From positions 37,541 to 101,540 of the forward strand of contig JBBQUP010000001.1 of assembly GCA_038212305.1 (NCBI GenBank): a stretch of 64,000 nt of DNA, in the 5' to 3' direction. The notes under the pieces were generated by a model. It did not search any database, had not been told where the DNA came from, and worked only from the letters and a program-made list of their open reading frames with translations. The number at the start of each line of letters is the position of its first letter. Position 1 is the stretch's first letter. The stretch is from JBBQUP01 sp038212305 (lineage in GTDB: Bacteria; Bacteroidota; Bacteroidia; Bacteroidales; Marinilabiliaceae). Of this stretch, positions 45,439-55,242 are shown piece by piece. The position numbers and the translations under genes were made by a program.

Positions 45439-45588
45439 TCATGCTCTTCGCTTAGAATATTTTTGTTCTCTTCGTCTTATGTCCTGAATAAAGTTAATCT
45501 CTTCTTTTTGCTTCATCTCATATTCGCGCCATTCATTTAATAAATAGGCACTTATAAGCAATAATGTAATAATTAGGAATGTTATCAT
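45439..45588 (-). CDS. Putative 49-residue single-pass membrane protein
   Basis: A short ORF starting with ATG at 45588 and ending TGA at 45439. The N-terminus is a clean membrane helix (ITFLIITLLLISAYLL). The remainder is strongly charged (NEWREYEMKQKEEINFIQDI, then RRREQK...KRRA), the layout of many small inner-membrane proteins. It lies in an otherwise empty 314-bp gap downstream of, and co-directional with, the metallophosphoesterase gene. There is no homology information. The composition argues for a real gene, but its small size makes this uncertain. Confidence 0.4.
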   Translation of the reverse strand: MITFLIITLLLISAYLLNEWREYEMKQKEEINFIQDIRRREQKYSKRRA

Positions 45589-45672
45589 GGCTATATGTTT
45601 CGTATGTATCTACAAGCAAAGAACCAAAACACACAACTACTTGTTTTTTAACACTATATACTTTAAGGGCTG

Positions 45673-45705
45673 TGGATTATTTTCCACAATATGGAAAATA
45701 ATCCA
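45673..45705. other. Perfect 14-bp inverted repeat downstream of the metallophosphoesterase gene
   Basis: TGGATTATTTTCCA (45673-45686) and its exact reverse complement (45692-45705) flank CAATA. It lies 20 bp past the stop of the metallophosphoesterase gene and 85 bp before the small ORF start on the same strand. No T tract follows on either strand, so a dyad operator or mRNA hairpin is as likely as a terminator. Confidence 0.6.
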
Positions 45706-45724
45706 TGACGTGGAATTAAATTAA

Positions 45725-46891
45725 TTATTTTTGGCCAGTAAAAACCAAATTAAACACCAAAATTTCTGGCCGATTACCTAATCTCACCGGAGGCCCCCAA
45801 GTGCCATATCCTGTACTTACATAAAAATGAGTATTGCCTTTCAATAAGTAACCATGGCTTAATTCAAAAATAGCATCTGTAATATATCCAAATGGCCATA
45901 ACTGACCATGATGAGTATGTCCAGAAAGCTGAAAATCAACACCTTCATTCATAGCAGCATTAAGATTGTAGGGTTGGTGATCAAGAAGCAGTATCGGTTT
46001 CGACTTATCGACATGAGCTAACAAATCTTTTACCTCAACTCTGCCTAAGCCATTAAATCTTTGTGAATCACGATCCTTACGACCAGCTATGTAAATTGAA
46101 CTATTAAGCAAAATAACACTATCCTCTAACATAGTAATGCCATGATCGCGCAAATAGGCAACAGATCGCTCAAAACCACCAATGTATTCATGATTTCCTG
46201 TTGATGCAAAAATTCCCAATGGGGCAGATAATTCTTTTAAATAACTACCTAAATCCTGTCGAATAACGGGCTTGACATCTTCATCTAAAATGTCACCAGC
46301 AAACAAAATTATATCAGGATTTAATTGATTTATCTTTTTCACCAATTTAGTACTCTTTCGTTTGGCAATGATTGTACCTAAATGAATATCAGTAGCTGCA
46401 ACAATTCGTAACTGACTTAACTCTCCTCCACTTTTGTTTATTGATATATTTAATTCGGTAATTTTAGGATTCCAAGCATTTATAAAACCTGCAAGCACAA
46501 CAATTATAGAAACCAACCCTACACCAATAAAACTCTTAATTTTTAATGCATTATAGGCAATTGAACCTACATCGGGAAGAAAGTTGAAAAAGACATTGCC
46601 TAAACGAACTAAGTCTATAGACATAAGGAGGATAAACAAATACAGCATAAAGGCAAACCAAAATGCGCCTGCCCAATGAAAAATATCTGAAACAGGAGAT
46701 ATCCAAAATCGCTCTAAAACTCGACCAATTATATAGGTAAATGACATAAATAAGATGAAGACTCTAAAATAATTTCGATACTGAGGAAGTGATTCGAGTG
46801 CTTGAACACCTCTTGTATAAATATAAAAATTTGTAACGAAATGAATTCCAAGTATAATGGAAAGGAATACTAAAAAGCCAACTATTTTCAT
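45725..46891 (-). CDS. Membrane-anchored metallophosphoesterase (calcineurin-like)
   Basis: A 388-residue protein. Four N-terminal membrane helices (about 4-20, 42-58, 73-93 and 118-140) precede a calcineurin-like phosphoesterase domain. The full metal-binding series is visible: AATDIHLGTI (DxH), LFAGDILDE (GD), STGNHEYIGG (GNHE) and QLSGHTHHGQ (GHTHHGQ). The YkuE/TMEM62-like group acts on nucleotide or lipid-linked phosphodiesters at the membrane; the substrate is unknown. It is monocistronic or followed by the small ORF at 45588. Confidence 0.9.
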   Translation of the reverse strand: MKIVGFLVFLSIILGIHFVTNFYIYTRGVQALESLPQYRNYFRVFILFMSFTYIIGRVLERFWISPVSDIFHWAGAFWFAFMLYLFILLMSIDLVRLGNVFFNFLPDVGSIAYNALKIKSFIGVGLVSIIVVLAGFINAWNPKITELNISINKSGGELSQLRIVAATDIHLGTIIAKRKSTKLVKKINQLNPDIILFAGDILDEDVKPVIRQDLGSYLKELSAPLGIFASTGNHEYIGGFERSVAYLRDHGITMLEDSVILLNSSIYIAGRKDRDSQRFNGLGRVEVKDLLAHVDKSKPILLLDHQPYNLNAAMNEGVDFQLSGHTHHGQLWPFGYITDAIFELSHGYLLKGNTHFYVSTGYGTWGPPVRLGNRPEILVFNLVFTGQK

Positions 46892-47047
46892 CGAAAAGAA
46901 TTTTTATAATACATTGGAAACATGCTACTTAAACACAGAATGCCTCATTACCTTAAGCATCCAAAAGTAACTTAATTTTATAAAGAATAATAGCCAAAAA
47001 CCGCTACTCAAAATTAAATTAACCCAAATGAACTTGTGTTAACATAA

Positions 47048-47980
47048 CTACCATTTGAAAAAATTGTTCACCCAACTCGATTTTTCAGTTACAGGATGGT
47101 TTTGCAGATACATAAGTAGTTCTGCCTTCATTGAATTTGCTGATGCATATCGTCCTTTAATACCTTCTTTTAAAACTTCAGAAATCGAATCAGAACTTAA
47201 TCTTCGAGGTGGTAATGGGAATGGCTGTTTGAATGCTCCTTTAGCTAAAATAGCAAACATGTCCTCATCAATTCGCGAAGGCTTTTTAAGTGGATAGGTT
47301 AACTGTAAATTTAAAAGCACTTCGGCATTGCATTCAATAAATGATGGATAACCAGATAATGCTTCAAATAGAGTTGAAGAAATTGCAAACAGATCAGATT
47401 GAGGACAACACAAATGATTATAATTGAGTAATTGCTCTGGAGGACTATATATCATAGAAAAAGGAGAACGACGCTGATTAATTATTGGATATAGGCTAGC
47501 TTGCTCAAAATCAATAAGTACTACATCGTCAGGAGATGAACTTAACACCTCATTTTTTTTCAGCACAATAATATTCGATGGTTTTATATCTAAATGAACT
47601 ATACTTTCCTTGTGCAGTGCATCTATCGCAGTTAGTACAGTGCAAAACAGCTCAATGAAGTAACGCTGACTTTCTTTACGCCTATATTGGTTCTTTTTTA
47701 AGATAACTTTAAGATTTTCACCTTCATAATACACCCTCACTAACCAAATCACATCATCCACATTAACAAAATCAATAGTTTTAGCCAAATTGGGATTATT
47801 AATCAACAAGAGTTTATTAATTAGATCAGTAGAAGATGATTGTTTATAGGCAGGAATGCGCTTTATTACAACTGGCAACCCATCAGATAGACGATTTCCC
47901 ATTTGTACTTTACCAAATTTACCTTGAGAAACAGGTTCGTCAATTACTTGGTAAGAGCCATATTGTCCTAATAAAACCAT
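47048..47980 (-). CDS. Serine/threonine protein kinase (PknB-type fold, variant motifs)
   Basis: A 310-residue Hanks-type kinase domain. The glycine loop is VSQGKFGKVQMG and the ATP Lys is K40 in VVIKR. The catalytic loop is HLDIKPSN (129-136; Leu replaces Arg of HRD, catalytic Asp131 kept). DFE (157-159) replaces the DFG metal motif, and SPPEQLL stands for APE. The domain fills the protein, with no membrane helix or sensor domain. HLD and DFE variants still have the metal-binding Asp and catalytic Asp, so activity is plausible. It is divergent from the Sua5/YciO-type gene, with 108 bp between them. Confidence 0.87.
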   Translation of the reverse strand: MVLLGQYGSYQVIDEPVSQGKFGKVQMGNRLSDGLPVVIKRIPAYKQSSSTDLINKLLLINNPNLAKTIDFVNVDDVIWLVRVYYEGENLKVILKKNQYRRKESQRYFIELFCTVLTAIDALHKESIVHLDIKPSNIIVLKKNEVLSSSPDDVVLIDFEQASLYPIINQRRSPFSMIYSPPEQLLNYNHLCCPQSDLFAISSTLFEALSGYPSFIECNAEVLLNLQLTYPLKKPSRIDEDMFAILAKGAFKQPFPLPPRRLSSDSISEVLKEGIKGRYASANSMKAELLMYLQNHPVTEKSSWVNNFFKW

Positions 47981-48088
47981 ACTAGATAAATATTTGAAAT
48001 AATAAAATTAAGTATTTCCCCAAAGGACTTTTGAATTTAGTATAAATGCTTTAAAATAAGTACTTTTACACGAAATTTAATAAATATA

Positions 48089-48703
48089 ATGCTTTTACGA
48101 ATATACGACGACAATCCTAATCCACGGGATATTGATAAGGTAGTTGATACTTTCAATCAAGGCGGTTTAGTCATTTATCCAACCGATACAATATATGGAT
48201 TAGGTTGTGGAATTATACATCAAAAATCGGTAGAAGTAATCTGCAAAATTAAAAATATCAATCCACTTAAAAACAACCTATCCTTTATTTGTCATGATCT
48301 TAGTCAAGTTGCCGAATTCACTAAACCTTTCGACAACAACATTTATAAACTCATGCGAAAACACCTCCCTGGTCCGTTTACCTTTATTTTAGAAGCAAGC
48401 AATAACGTTCCAAAACTATTTAAAAATCATAAAAAGACAATTGGTGTACGCATCCCTGACAACAAGATTATTTTGCAAATAGTTGAATCACTTGGTTATC
48501 CAATATTATCAACCTCGGTTTTAGATGAAGATGAAGTGATTGAATATACAACCGATCCGGAATTAATTTATGAGAAATATGGTCATATGGTTGATATTGT
48601 AATTAACAATGGGTATGGCGATAATGTGCCATCAACGGTAGTCGATTGTACTGGTCATGAAATAAAAATAATTCGGCAAGGGAAAGGCATTCTTGAGTAT
48701 TAA
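48089..48703 (+). CDS. Sua5/YciO/YrdC-type L-threonylcarbamoyladenylate synthase family protein
   Basis: A 204-residue YrdC-fold protein. The N-terminal signature is QGGLVIYPTDTIYGLGCG, followed by the KIKNINPLKNNLSFICHDLSQVAEFT and HLPGPFTFILEAS blocks. TIGVRIPDNKII and ILSTSVLDEDE complete the nucleotide pocket. The protein is closer to YciO than to TsaC in length and start (LLRIYDDNPNPR). Either it makes threonylcarbamoyl-AMP for tRNA t6A or it is the YciO paralogue, so no symbol is given. Its stop codon overlaps the stop of trkH on the other strand by 4 bp. Confidence 0.85.
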   Translation: MLLRIYDDNPNPRDIDKVVDTFNQGGLVIYPTDTIYGLGCGIIHQKSVEVICKIKNINPLKNNLSFICHDLSQVAEFTKPFDNNIYKLMRKHLPGPFTFILEASNNVPKLFKNHKKTIGVRIPDNKIILQIVESLGYPILSTSVLDEDEVIEYTTDPELIYEKYGHMVDIVINNGYGDNVPSTVVDCTGHEIKIIRQGKGILEY

Positions 48704-50151
48704 TGTCTCCAAAAATGGCGCGAAAACAAAATAATAACTGTAAATAGCTCTAATCGACCTATTAACATTAAAAAGGACAAAAACCACTTACCTAAAGCTG
48801 GCACTTCAGAAAAACTAAATGCAGGGCCTAGCTCATTTAATCCAGGACCAATATTTCCAATAGAAGTAGCGACAGCACCTAACGAAGTTGACAAACTATA
48901 TCCCATCATTGATAAAACAATGGTGCTTAATGCCACTATGGTTAAGTAAATAACAACAAATGCCAAAACATTATTAATTATACTTTGTGGAACTGCTTTG
49001 CCATTAAATCGAACAGGTATTACAGCGTTTGGATGTATTAACCGCTTTAGTTCGTTTTGACTGTTTTTAATTAACAAGTATATTCGAGCCATTTTAATTC
49101 CACCGCCAGTTGATCCAGCTGACCCTCCAAAAAACATCAGTAAAAAAATGGTAACTCCCGCAAAAGGAACCCAAAGCATATAATCAGCCGTTGCATAGCC
49201 AGTAGTTGTTATTATAGAAACTACCTGAAATATCGCATCCCTAAATGATTTCTCAGCGGTATAATTATTTTGTGTTACATATAAAGTAGCGCCTATGCAA
49301 AAAGTAAAAATCAGAATTGTATAAATATAAAATCTCAACTCATCATTTAACCAAACCTTAGAAAACTTTCCTTTTAACATGGAATAAGACAATGTGAAAT
49401 TCATTCCAGCAATAATCATGAAAATGGTAATTACATAATGTACATATGCCGAATCCCAATGAGCAATACTTGCTTGTTTTGTGCTATATCCACCTGTAGC
49501 CATGGTTGTAAACGAGTGACAAATAGAATCGAAAACGGTTAACCCTCCAAAACAAAGCAATACCGTTTGTGCTAAAGTAAATCCAACATATATTATCCAC
49601 AATCGCTTAGCAGTTTCTTTAATTCGAGGATGCAGTTTATCGGGTGTTAAACCAGGAACCTCGGCTTCGAAAAGCTGCATCCCTCCCACTCCCAAAACTG
49701 GCAAAATGGCAAGTGACAAAACAATAATTCCCATACCACCAAGCCATTGAATTAAACTCCTCCAAAATAAAATGCCATGAGGCATACTTTCAATATCGTT
49801 TAATATTGATGAGCCAGTTGTTGTAAATCCCGACATGGTTTCGAAAAAAGCATCGGTAAAAGAAGGAATTGATCCACTGAGCCAAAAAGGAAGTAAGCCG
49901 AAAAATGAAAACACCACCCATACCATTGAAACGATTATGCATCCTTCTCTTTTCCCAATAAACTTCTCGGCATTTCGATTAATAAAGGCAATAAATGCGC
50001 CTATTGAAATACAAATAAAAGATGATATGAGGAAAGAAATAAAATCTTCTCCTCCATATATTAAAGCTACAACAGAGGATATTAACATAAAAACTCCCTC
50101 TATTACTAAAAGGAGTCCAAATGATTTGAACACAATGGATTTATTAATCAT
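48700..50151 (-). CDS. trkH: TrkH-family potassium uptake protein, copy 2
   Basis: A 483-residue potassium channel-like transporter with four M1-P-M2 repeats. The first pore loop is MSGFTTTGSSIL; later pore segments read MATGGYST, VSIITTTGYATAD and SIGNIGPGLNE. The last gene of the operon trkA-trkH-trkH, it starts 45 nt after its paralogue. Both copies are full length and exactly equal in size, indicating an old tandem duplication with retained function (inference). Confidence 0.93.
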   Translation of the reverse strand: MINKSIVFKSFGLLLVIEGVFMLISSVVALIYGGEDFISFLISSFICISIGAFIAFINRNAEKFIGKREGCIIVSMVWVVFSFFGLLPFWLSGSIPSFTDAFFETMSGFTTTGSSILNDIESMPHGILFWRSLIQWLGGMGIIVLSLAILPVLGVGGMQLFEAEVPGLTPDKLHPRIKETAKRLWIIYVGFTLAQTVLLCFGGLTVFDSICHSFTTMATGGYSTKQASIAHWDSAYVHYVITIFMIIAGMNFTLSYSMLKGKFSKVWLNDELRFYIYTILIFTFCIGATLYVTQNNYTAEKSFRDAIFQVVSIITTTGYATADYMLWVPFAGVTIFLLMFFGGSAGSTGGGIKMARIYLLIKNSQNELKRLIHPNAVIPVRFNGKAVPQSIINNVLAFVVIYLTIVALSTIVLSMMGYSLSTSLGAVATSIGNIGPGLNELGPAFSFSEVPALGKWFLSFLMLIGRLELFTVIILFSRHFWRH

Positions 50152-50196
50152 AACCGAAATATACGAATGTACTTGTTACAATACAAACGAACTAGT

Positions 50197-51648
50197 TTAA
50201 TGATTCTTCCAAAAATCGGGAGAAAATAGTATTAGTACCGAAAACAATTCTAATCGACCAAGTAACATTAAAAACGAGAGCAACCATTTTCCAGCAAATG
50301 GAACAAGTGAAAAGTTACCTACAGGTCCGCCAATATCACCTAACCCAGGCCCTATGCCTCCCATTGTAGTAGCACAAGCTCCCATGCTCGACTCCCATGT
50401 CATGCCCATAAATGTTAATAACAACGAGCCGACTGTGAAAATGATTAGGTATAAAATAACAAAAGCTAAAACAGTATATACTACCTCCTTGGATATAACT
50501 TTACCATTAATCCTTAGTGGAATAACAGCACTAGGATGAGTCATGCGTTTAAATTCGAGCATACTATTGCGGAAAAGAATATTATGACGCATTATTTTAA
50601 TACCTCCAGAAGTAGATCCAACAGAAGCTCCAGAAAACATCAATAAAAATATAATGAATATGATATACGACGGCCATTGCATATAATCTGCTGTCACAAA
50701 ACCTGTACTCGTAATAATACTTGTAACCTGAAACAAAGAATCTCGAAAGGCTCTTTCAAAACCATAATCACTTTTAACAATTAAACCCGCTGTAATTATA
50801 AAAGTAGCTACCGCAATAACCCACAAGAAAAGTCGGAACTCGTTATTACTTTTTATTTTTCGCCAGTTACCTTTTAAAGCAAAATAGTGAAGTGTGAAAT
50901 TAGTTCCAGCAAATATCATAAAAACAATAATAACATATTGAATATAGGGCGAATAGGAAGCAATGCTGGTGTTTTTAGGAGAAAATCCACCAGAGGCAAT
51001 AGTTCCAAAGCTATGGCACAAAGCATCGAACAAATTCATATCACCACAAACCATTAATATGGTTTGTATCAGTACTAATAAAACATAAATTCCCCAAAAG
51101 CTTTTAGCTGTTTCGGTAATTCGTGGATGAAGTTTTTCACCTGAAATTCCTGATGCTTCGGCATTGTACAACTGCATACCACCAAATCCAAAATAGGGCA
51201 AAACAGCAATAGCTAAAACGATAATACCCATTCCACCAATAAAATGAGTCATGCTTCGCCAAAACAACAACCCATGAGGCAACCCTTCAATATTGTAGAT
51301 AATACTAGCGCCAGTTGTTGTAAAACCCGACATGGTCTCGAAAAATGCATCGGTAAACGATGGGATATAACCACTTATCATAAATGGTAATGCACCAAAA
51401 ACAGACATAAATACCCAAACCAACGAAACAACCACAAAACCCTCACGTTTAATGAAATTTTTTGATACATTTTGAGTGGTTGCCCAAGCTACTAAGCCAC
51501 AAACAAAAGTTATTAAAGCTGATATTAGTAATGGAAATAAATCGTTTTCCTTATAGATAATGGGTACAATTGTGCATGCCAGCATAAAAGCACTCTCGAA
51601 CATTAAAACCCATCCTATTAAGTGTAGAATGAACTTTTTATTTAGCAT
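50197..51648 (-). CDS. trkH: TrkH-family potassium uptake protein, copy 1
   Basis: A 483-residue paralogue of the downstream gene. Pore-loop motifs are MSGFTTTGASII, IASGGFSPKN, TSIITSTGFVTAD and MGGIGPGLGD. The substitution of GSS by GAS after the first filter and of GYS by GFS in the second are the visible differences from copy 2. It is preceded 7 nt upstream by trkA, so the gating subunit and both channel subunits are expressed together. It acts in the inner membrane for K+ uptake. Confidence 0.93.
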   Translation of the reverse strand: MLNKKFILHLIGWVLMFESAFMLACTIVPIIYKENDLFPLLISALITFVCGLVAWATTQNVSKNFIKREGFVVVSLVWVFMSVFGALPFMISGYIPSFTDAFFETMSGFTTTGASIIYNIEGLPHGLLFWRSMTHFIGGMGIIVLAIAVLPYFGFGGMQLYNAEASGISGEKLHPRITETAKSFWGIYVLLVLIQTILMVCGDMNLFDALCHSFGTIASGGFSPKNTSIASYSPYIQYVIIVFMIFAGTNFTLHYFALKGNWRKIKSNNEFRLFLWVIAVATFIITAGLIVKSDYGFERAFRDSLFQVTSIITSTGFVTADYMQWPSYIIFIIFLLMFSGASVGSTSGGIKIMRHNILFRNSMLEFKRMTHPSAVIPLRINGKVISKEVVYTVLAFVILYLIIFTVGSLLLTFMGMTWESSMGACATTMGGIGPGLGDIGGPVGNFSLVPFAGKWLLSFLMLLGRLELFSVLILFSPDFWKNH

Positions 51649-51655
51649 AGCTTAA

Positions 51656-52996
51656 TTAATTAAACATTTTTTCCATTTTCGAGATGCCCGATGGCATAGC
51701 AAAAACAACGACTCTATCATCTGGTAAAAATACAGTATCACCTGTAGGAATGATGGCTTGATCGCCACGAATAATACCACCTATATTAACATCATTAGGA
51801 AGATTTAAATCCCTAAGAGGTTCTTTTGTAATTTTAGATCCAGGCTGTGCAATCAACTCCAAAACCTCAGCTTCGGAAGCCGTTAAACATTTTACATGTG
51901 AAACATGAGCACCAACAGTATATCGATATATATGGCTTGCTGCAATTAATTTTTTATTTACCAAAGTCCCAATTCCAATATTCTCAGCTAAATCTATGTA
52001 ATCCATATTTTCAACTTCGGCAACTGTTTTTTTAACCCCCATTTTTTTTGCCAACTGACAAGCTAATATATTAACCTCTGAATTAGCTGTAACTGCTATA
52101 AAAGCATCCATTTTCTGTATTCCTTCATCCTTTAACAACTCCAAATGACGTCCATCACCACTTATCACCAAGGTGTGCTCAAGAAAATCAGCTAAACGAC
52201 TACTTTTATCCTTATCAATTTCAATTAATTTAATGTTATAACGCATTTCAATCTCTTTCGCAACCTTTTTCCCAATTCGACTACCACCCAGAATCATCAC
52301 ATTCTTAATTTCGAACTGCCGCTTGCCAGCATCATTCAGAACTTGAGGCAAACCTGATTGAGTAGTAATAAAATAAGCTAAATCGTTATGTTTAAATTGT
52401 TCTGCCCCCCTAGGAATGATGGTTTTACCGTCTCTATTTATTGCAACAGCATTGTATTCTCTGGTCATATGGAATAAATTAACTTCGGCTAAGGTTTTTC
52501 CAACAATTGGAGCATTATCCCTTATTTTTAATGCAACTAAAATTAATTTTCCATCTGAAAATTCAAACATTTGACGAATACCAACTTGTTTTAACGAATT
52601 AACAATTTCGTCAGCAGCTAATTGTTCTGGATAAATAAGTTCATCAACTCCCAATTGTTTAAAATATTCTTTACTCTCTGGCTCTAGATATTCATGATTA
52701 TTAATTCGTGCAACTGTTAGTTTAGCACCCAATTTTTTAGCAAGAATGGCCGATAGAATGCTCATATCCTGATACGGTGGAACAGCAATAAATAAATCGC
52801 AATTACGCACATTTGCATCTTTAAGATCTTCAATTGAGGAGAGGCTACCCGTAATAGTCATTAAATCAAAATGAGAATCAATTTGCTTTAACTTCTCTTC
52901 ATCTTCGTCCATCAAAATCACATCGTGATTGGCATTACAAAGCATTTTAGCCAAATGCGTACCTACTTCTCCAGCTCCTGCAATTAAAATTCTCAT
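51656..52996 (-). CDS. trkA: TrkA, NAD-binding regulatory subunit of the Trk potassium system
   Basis: A 446-residue cytoplasmic protein with two RCK (TrkA-N + TrkA-C) units. The first Rossmann fold starts RILIAGAGEVGTHLAK and the second VMILGGSRIGKKVAKEI, with acidic ribose binders in DEDEEK and EIDKD. TrkA-C segments follow each (FSDGKLILVALKIRDN... and ...EVLELIAQPGSKI). It binds NAD(H)/ATP to gate TrkH. First gene of trkA-trkH-trkH. Confidence 0.95.
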   Translation of the reverse strand: MRILIAGAGEVGTHLAKMLCNANHDVILMDEDEEKLKQIDSHFDLMTITGSLSSIEDLKDANVRNCDLFIAVPPYQDMSILSAILAKKLGAKLTVARINNHEYLEPESKEYFKQLGVDELIYPEQLAADEIVNSLKQVGIRQMFEFSDGKLILVALKIRDNAPIVGKTLAEVNLFHMTREYNAVAINRDGKTIIPRGAEQFKHNDLAYFITTQSGLPQVLNDAGKRQFEIKNVMILGGSRIGKKVAKEIEMRYNIKLIEIDKDKSSRLADFLEHTLVISGDGRHLELLKDEGIQKMDAFIAVTANSEVNILACQLAKKMGVKKTVAEVENMDYIDLAENIGIGTLVNKKLIAASHIYRYTVGAHVSHVKCLTASEAEVLELIAQPGSKITKEPLRDLNLPNDVNIGGIIRGDQAIIPTGDTVFLPDDRVVVFAMPSGISKMEKMFN

Positions 52997-53209
52997 GACA
53001 TTATAACGGTTAGACTACTTTATATACAAAATGGTTATAACACGCACTCCTAAAGTGCCTATTAAACATATAGTTAGAGTTCCTAAATACTTATGCAAAG
53101 TAATATAAAAAAGTGGCGCAAAGTAAGTAAAATTAGTCCACAATACTTAAACTATGAGCATCTTTTTTAATTAATGACACTACTTTATTAATATAAAGGT
53201 ATAAAATAC

Positions 53210-55183
53210 TTATTCATAGAGAATTCTAAGATAAAATTCATTCTTACCAATTATTTTTAATTCAGTAACACTAATATTTAACCCATTAGGCAGATTTAAT
53301 GAAGTTGAATGATTATTAAAACAAAAATTAGACTGTTTTAGTTTTACCAAATCTTTGTATAAATCGCCTAAATTAAATACTTGATTATCCATCTTAAGTT
53401 TAACCGATTCAATTTTAGTCGACCGTATTATTACTTCTGGCTTTTTGGTTAAAAAATATGCCCATGTCCCAGATAAATAAAATTGAGGTGAAAGCGATTT
53501 TCTATTATTAAAGACATATACCCAATTGTCAATACCTGAAATTACATTTACAATTGCACCATTTTTATTAATAATAATATAGGCATTCCTTTGACAATAG
53601 TTATGAATAACTCGATAACTAAACATTCCAAAAAAGGTGAAAATCGATAGAATAAGTATTTGCAAGCGAATCTTTTTATAAGTATGCAAAATAGCGCCAA
53701 TCGAAATAAAGAAAATGAATAACACTAAACATTCGGTTATCGATAACGATAATCGCTCAATAAAACTCCCTGATAACGAAGCAATCCAATTAACACTATC
53801 GTTCGAAAATGTTACCAATCCATTTGAAAAACCAGCTATTACTTTAAACAAAAACGAACCTTGAGGTAATATCAACAACAAAAAGCTCGAGAATAATATG
53901 GCAGGTATTAATGGTAATACAATTAAATTACCTAATAAAAAATAAGTAGAAAAGGTATTAAACGAGTAAATCAATATCGGCAAAACCATTATTTGTGCTG
54001 ATAATGAAACACATACCAATTCATATATCCATCGCCAACCTATAAATTGAAAATTGATTAATTGTCTGAAAAAAGGATAAAAAACAAATATGCCAGCCAC
54101 AGCTAAATGGCTTAACCAAAAGCCAACATTAAAAACGGAAAGCGGATCTACGATAGAAATAATTAATGCAGACGCCGCTAAAGTATTAAAGAATGATGCT
54201 TTCAGTTTTTGCATATCTCCAAACATTATAAGAGAAAACATGATCACAGCTCTACTAACAGAAGGTGAAAAACCCGTTAACCAAGCATAAAAAAGAAGCA
54301 CAAAAACGACAATGAAAAACTTTAAATATTTAAATTTCTTTGGAATTAAAATGTTTATGAAAAACACAACCATTAAATAGAGTATCCCAACATGCAAACC
54401 CGATACTGCCAAAATATGAATAACCCCCGATTTTGCATAAGCTTGTTTTAGATCCTTATCCAAAAAACTTCTATCCCCTAGAATCATCGCTTCTATAAAC
54501 CCCGAATTCTGGCTATCGACATAAGCAGTTCGAAAAACCAATCGAAACTTAGATCTTATCTTGTTAATCCATTGGTCTAAGTTTAAGACGCTATTGGATT
54601 TCATGCACTCAATATTCTGAGCATAAAAAATACAAGAATAACCGTTGTTTAATAAGTATTGAAAATAATCGAATTGGTAAGGAATTACGGAATTCTGAAA
54701 TGATTGAACTATTCCTTCAATGCGAACTGGAATGCCAAAACAAGAATCGGCTAACTGAGCTGAATCAGGAAAATAGACAAATGCGTTAAATGGCTGATTA
54801 ACTGTTTTATCACTCACTTCTAAAGTGGTGACCTTTACTCCTACTTTTATCCATTGCTTGCTTTTGCCTTCAATAGAGCATATTTTGCCTTCAATTATAC
54901 CTTTCCCATTTACATCTAATCTATTAGGCTTACAGTAAAAATACCTACTGACCCCAAAGAAGTAAAAGGAACTTAAAAACACGATACCTATTATCCAACG
55001 ATTTGCTGATTTTTTCTTGAAAAATTTATTAATGAGAAAAACCAAACTAATTGCACTTAAAACAAGAAAAGCACAACTAAATATCCAGAAAGAATCGCTG
55101 ATGAAATTCCTTGCAGTAAAAACAGCAAAAATATAAATGAAGCCTACTCGAAAGAGTGGATTTTGATTTAAGAAAAGCTGCAT
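53210..55183 (-). CDS. ComEC/Rec2-family membrane protein without metallo-beta-lactamase domain
   Basis: A 657-residue protein. N-terminal membrane helices and an OB-fold-like DUF4131 region (FIEAMILGDRSFLDKDLKQAYAKSGVIHILAVSGLHVGIL) lead into the polytopic Competence domain with WLTGFSPSVSRAVIMFSLIM. The C-terminal ~150 residues are beta-rich but lack HxHxDH, so the nuclease-like domain of full ComEC is absent, as is common in Bacteroidota. It forms the inner-membrane DNA uptake channel in competent species; competence here is unproven. It starts 59 nt after the sugar transferase gene and may share its transcript. Confidence 0.85.
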   Translation of the reverse strand: MQLFLNQNPLFRVGFIYIFAVFTARNFISDSFWIFSCAFLVLSAISLVFLINKFFKKKSANRWIIGIVFLSSFYFFGVSRYFYCKPNRLDVNGKGIIEGKICSIEGKSKQWIKVGVKVTTLEVSDKTVNQPFNAFVYFPDSAQLADSCFGIPVRIEGIVQSFQNSVIPYQFDYFQYLLNNGYSCIFYAQNIECMKSNSVLNLDQWINKIRSKFRLVFRTAYVDSQNSGFIEAMILGDRSFLDKDLKQAYAKSGVIHILAVSGLHVGILYLMVVFFINILIPKKFKYLKFFIVVFVLLFYAWLTGFSPSVSRAVIMFSLIMFGDMQKLKASFFNTLAASALIISIVDPLSVFNVGFWLSHLAVAGIFVFYPFFRQLINFQFIGWRWIYELVCVSLSAQIMVLPILIYSFNTFSTYFLLGNLIVLPLIPAILFSSFLLLILPQGSFLFKVIAGFSNGLVTFSNDSVNWIASLSGSFIERLSLSITECLVLFIFFISIGAILHTYKKIRLQILILSIFTFFGMFSYRVIHNYCQRNAYIIINKNGAIVNVISGIDNWVYVFNNRKSLSPQFYLSGTWAYFLTKKPEVIIRSTKIESVKLKMDNQVFNLGDLYKDLVKLKQSNFCFNNHSTSLNLPNGLNISVTELKIIGKNEFYLRILYE

Positions 55184-55242
55184 AAAAACCCTTTAATAAG
55201 GCATATCCCAAGAACATCCTTCTCTTAAATCAACGTCACGAA

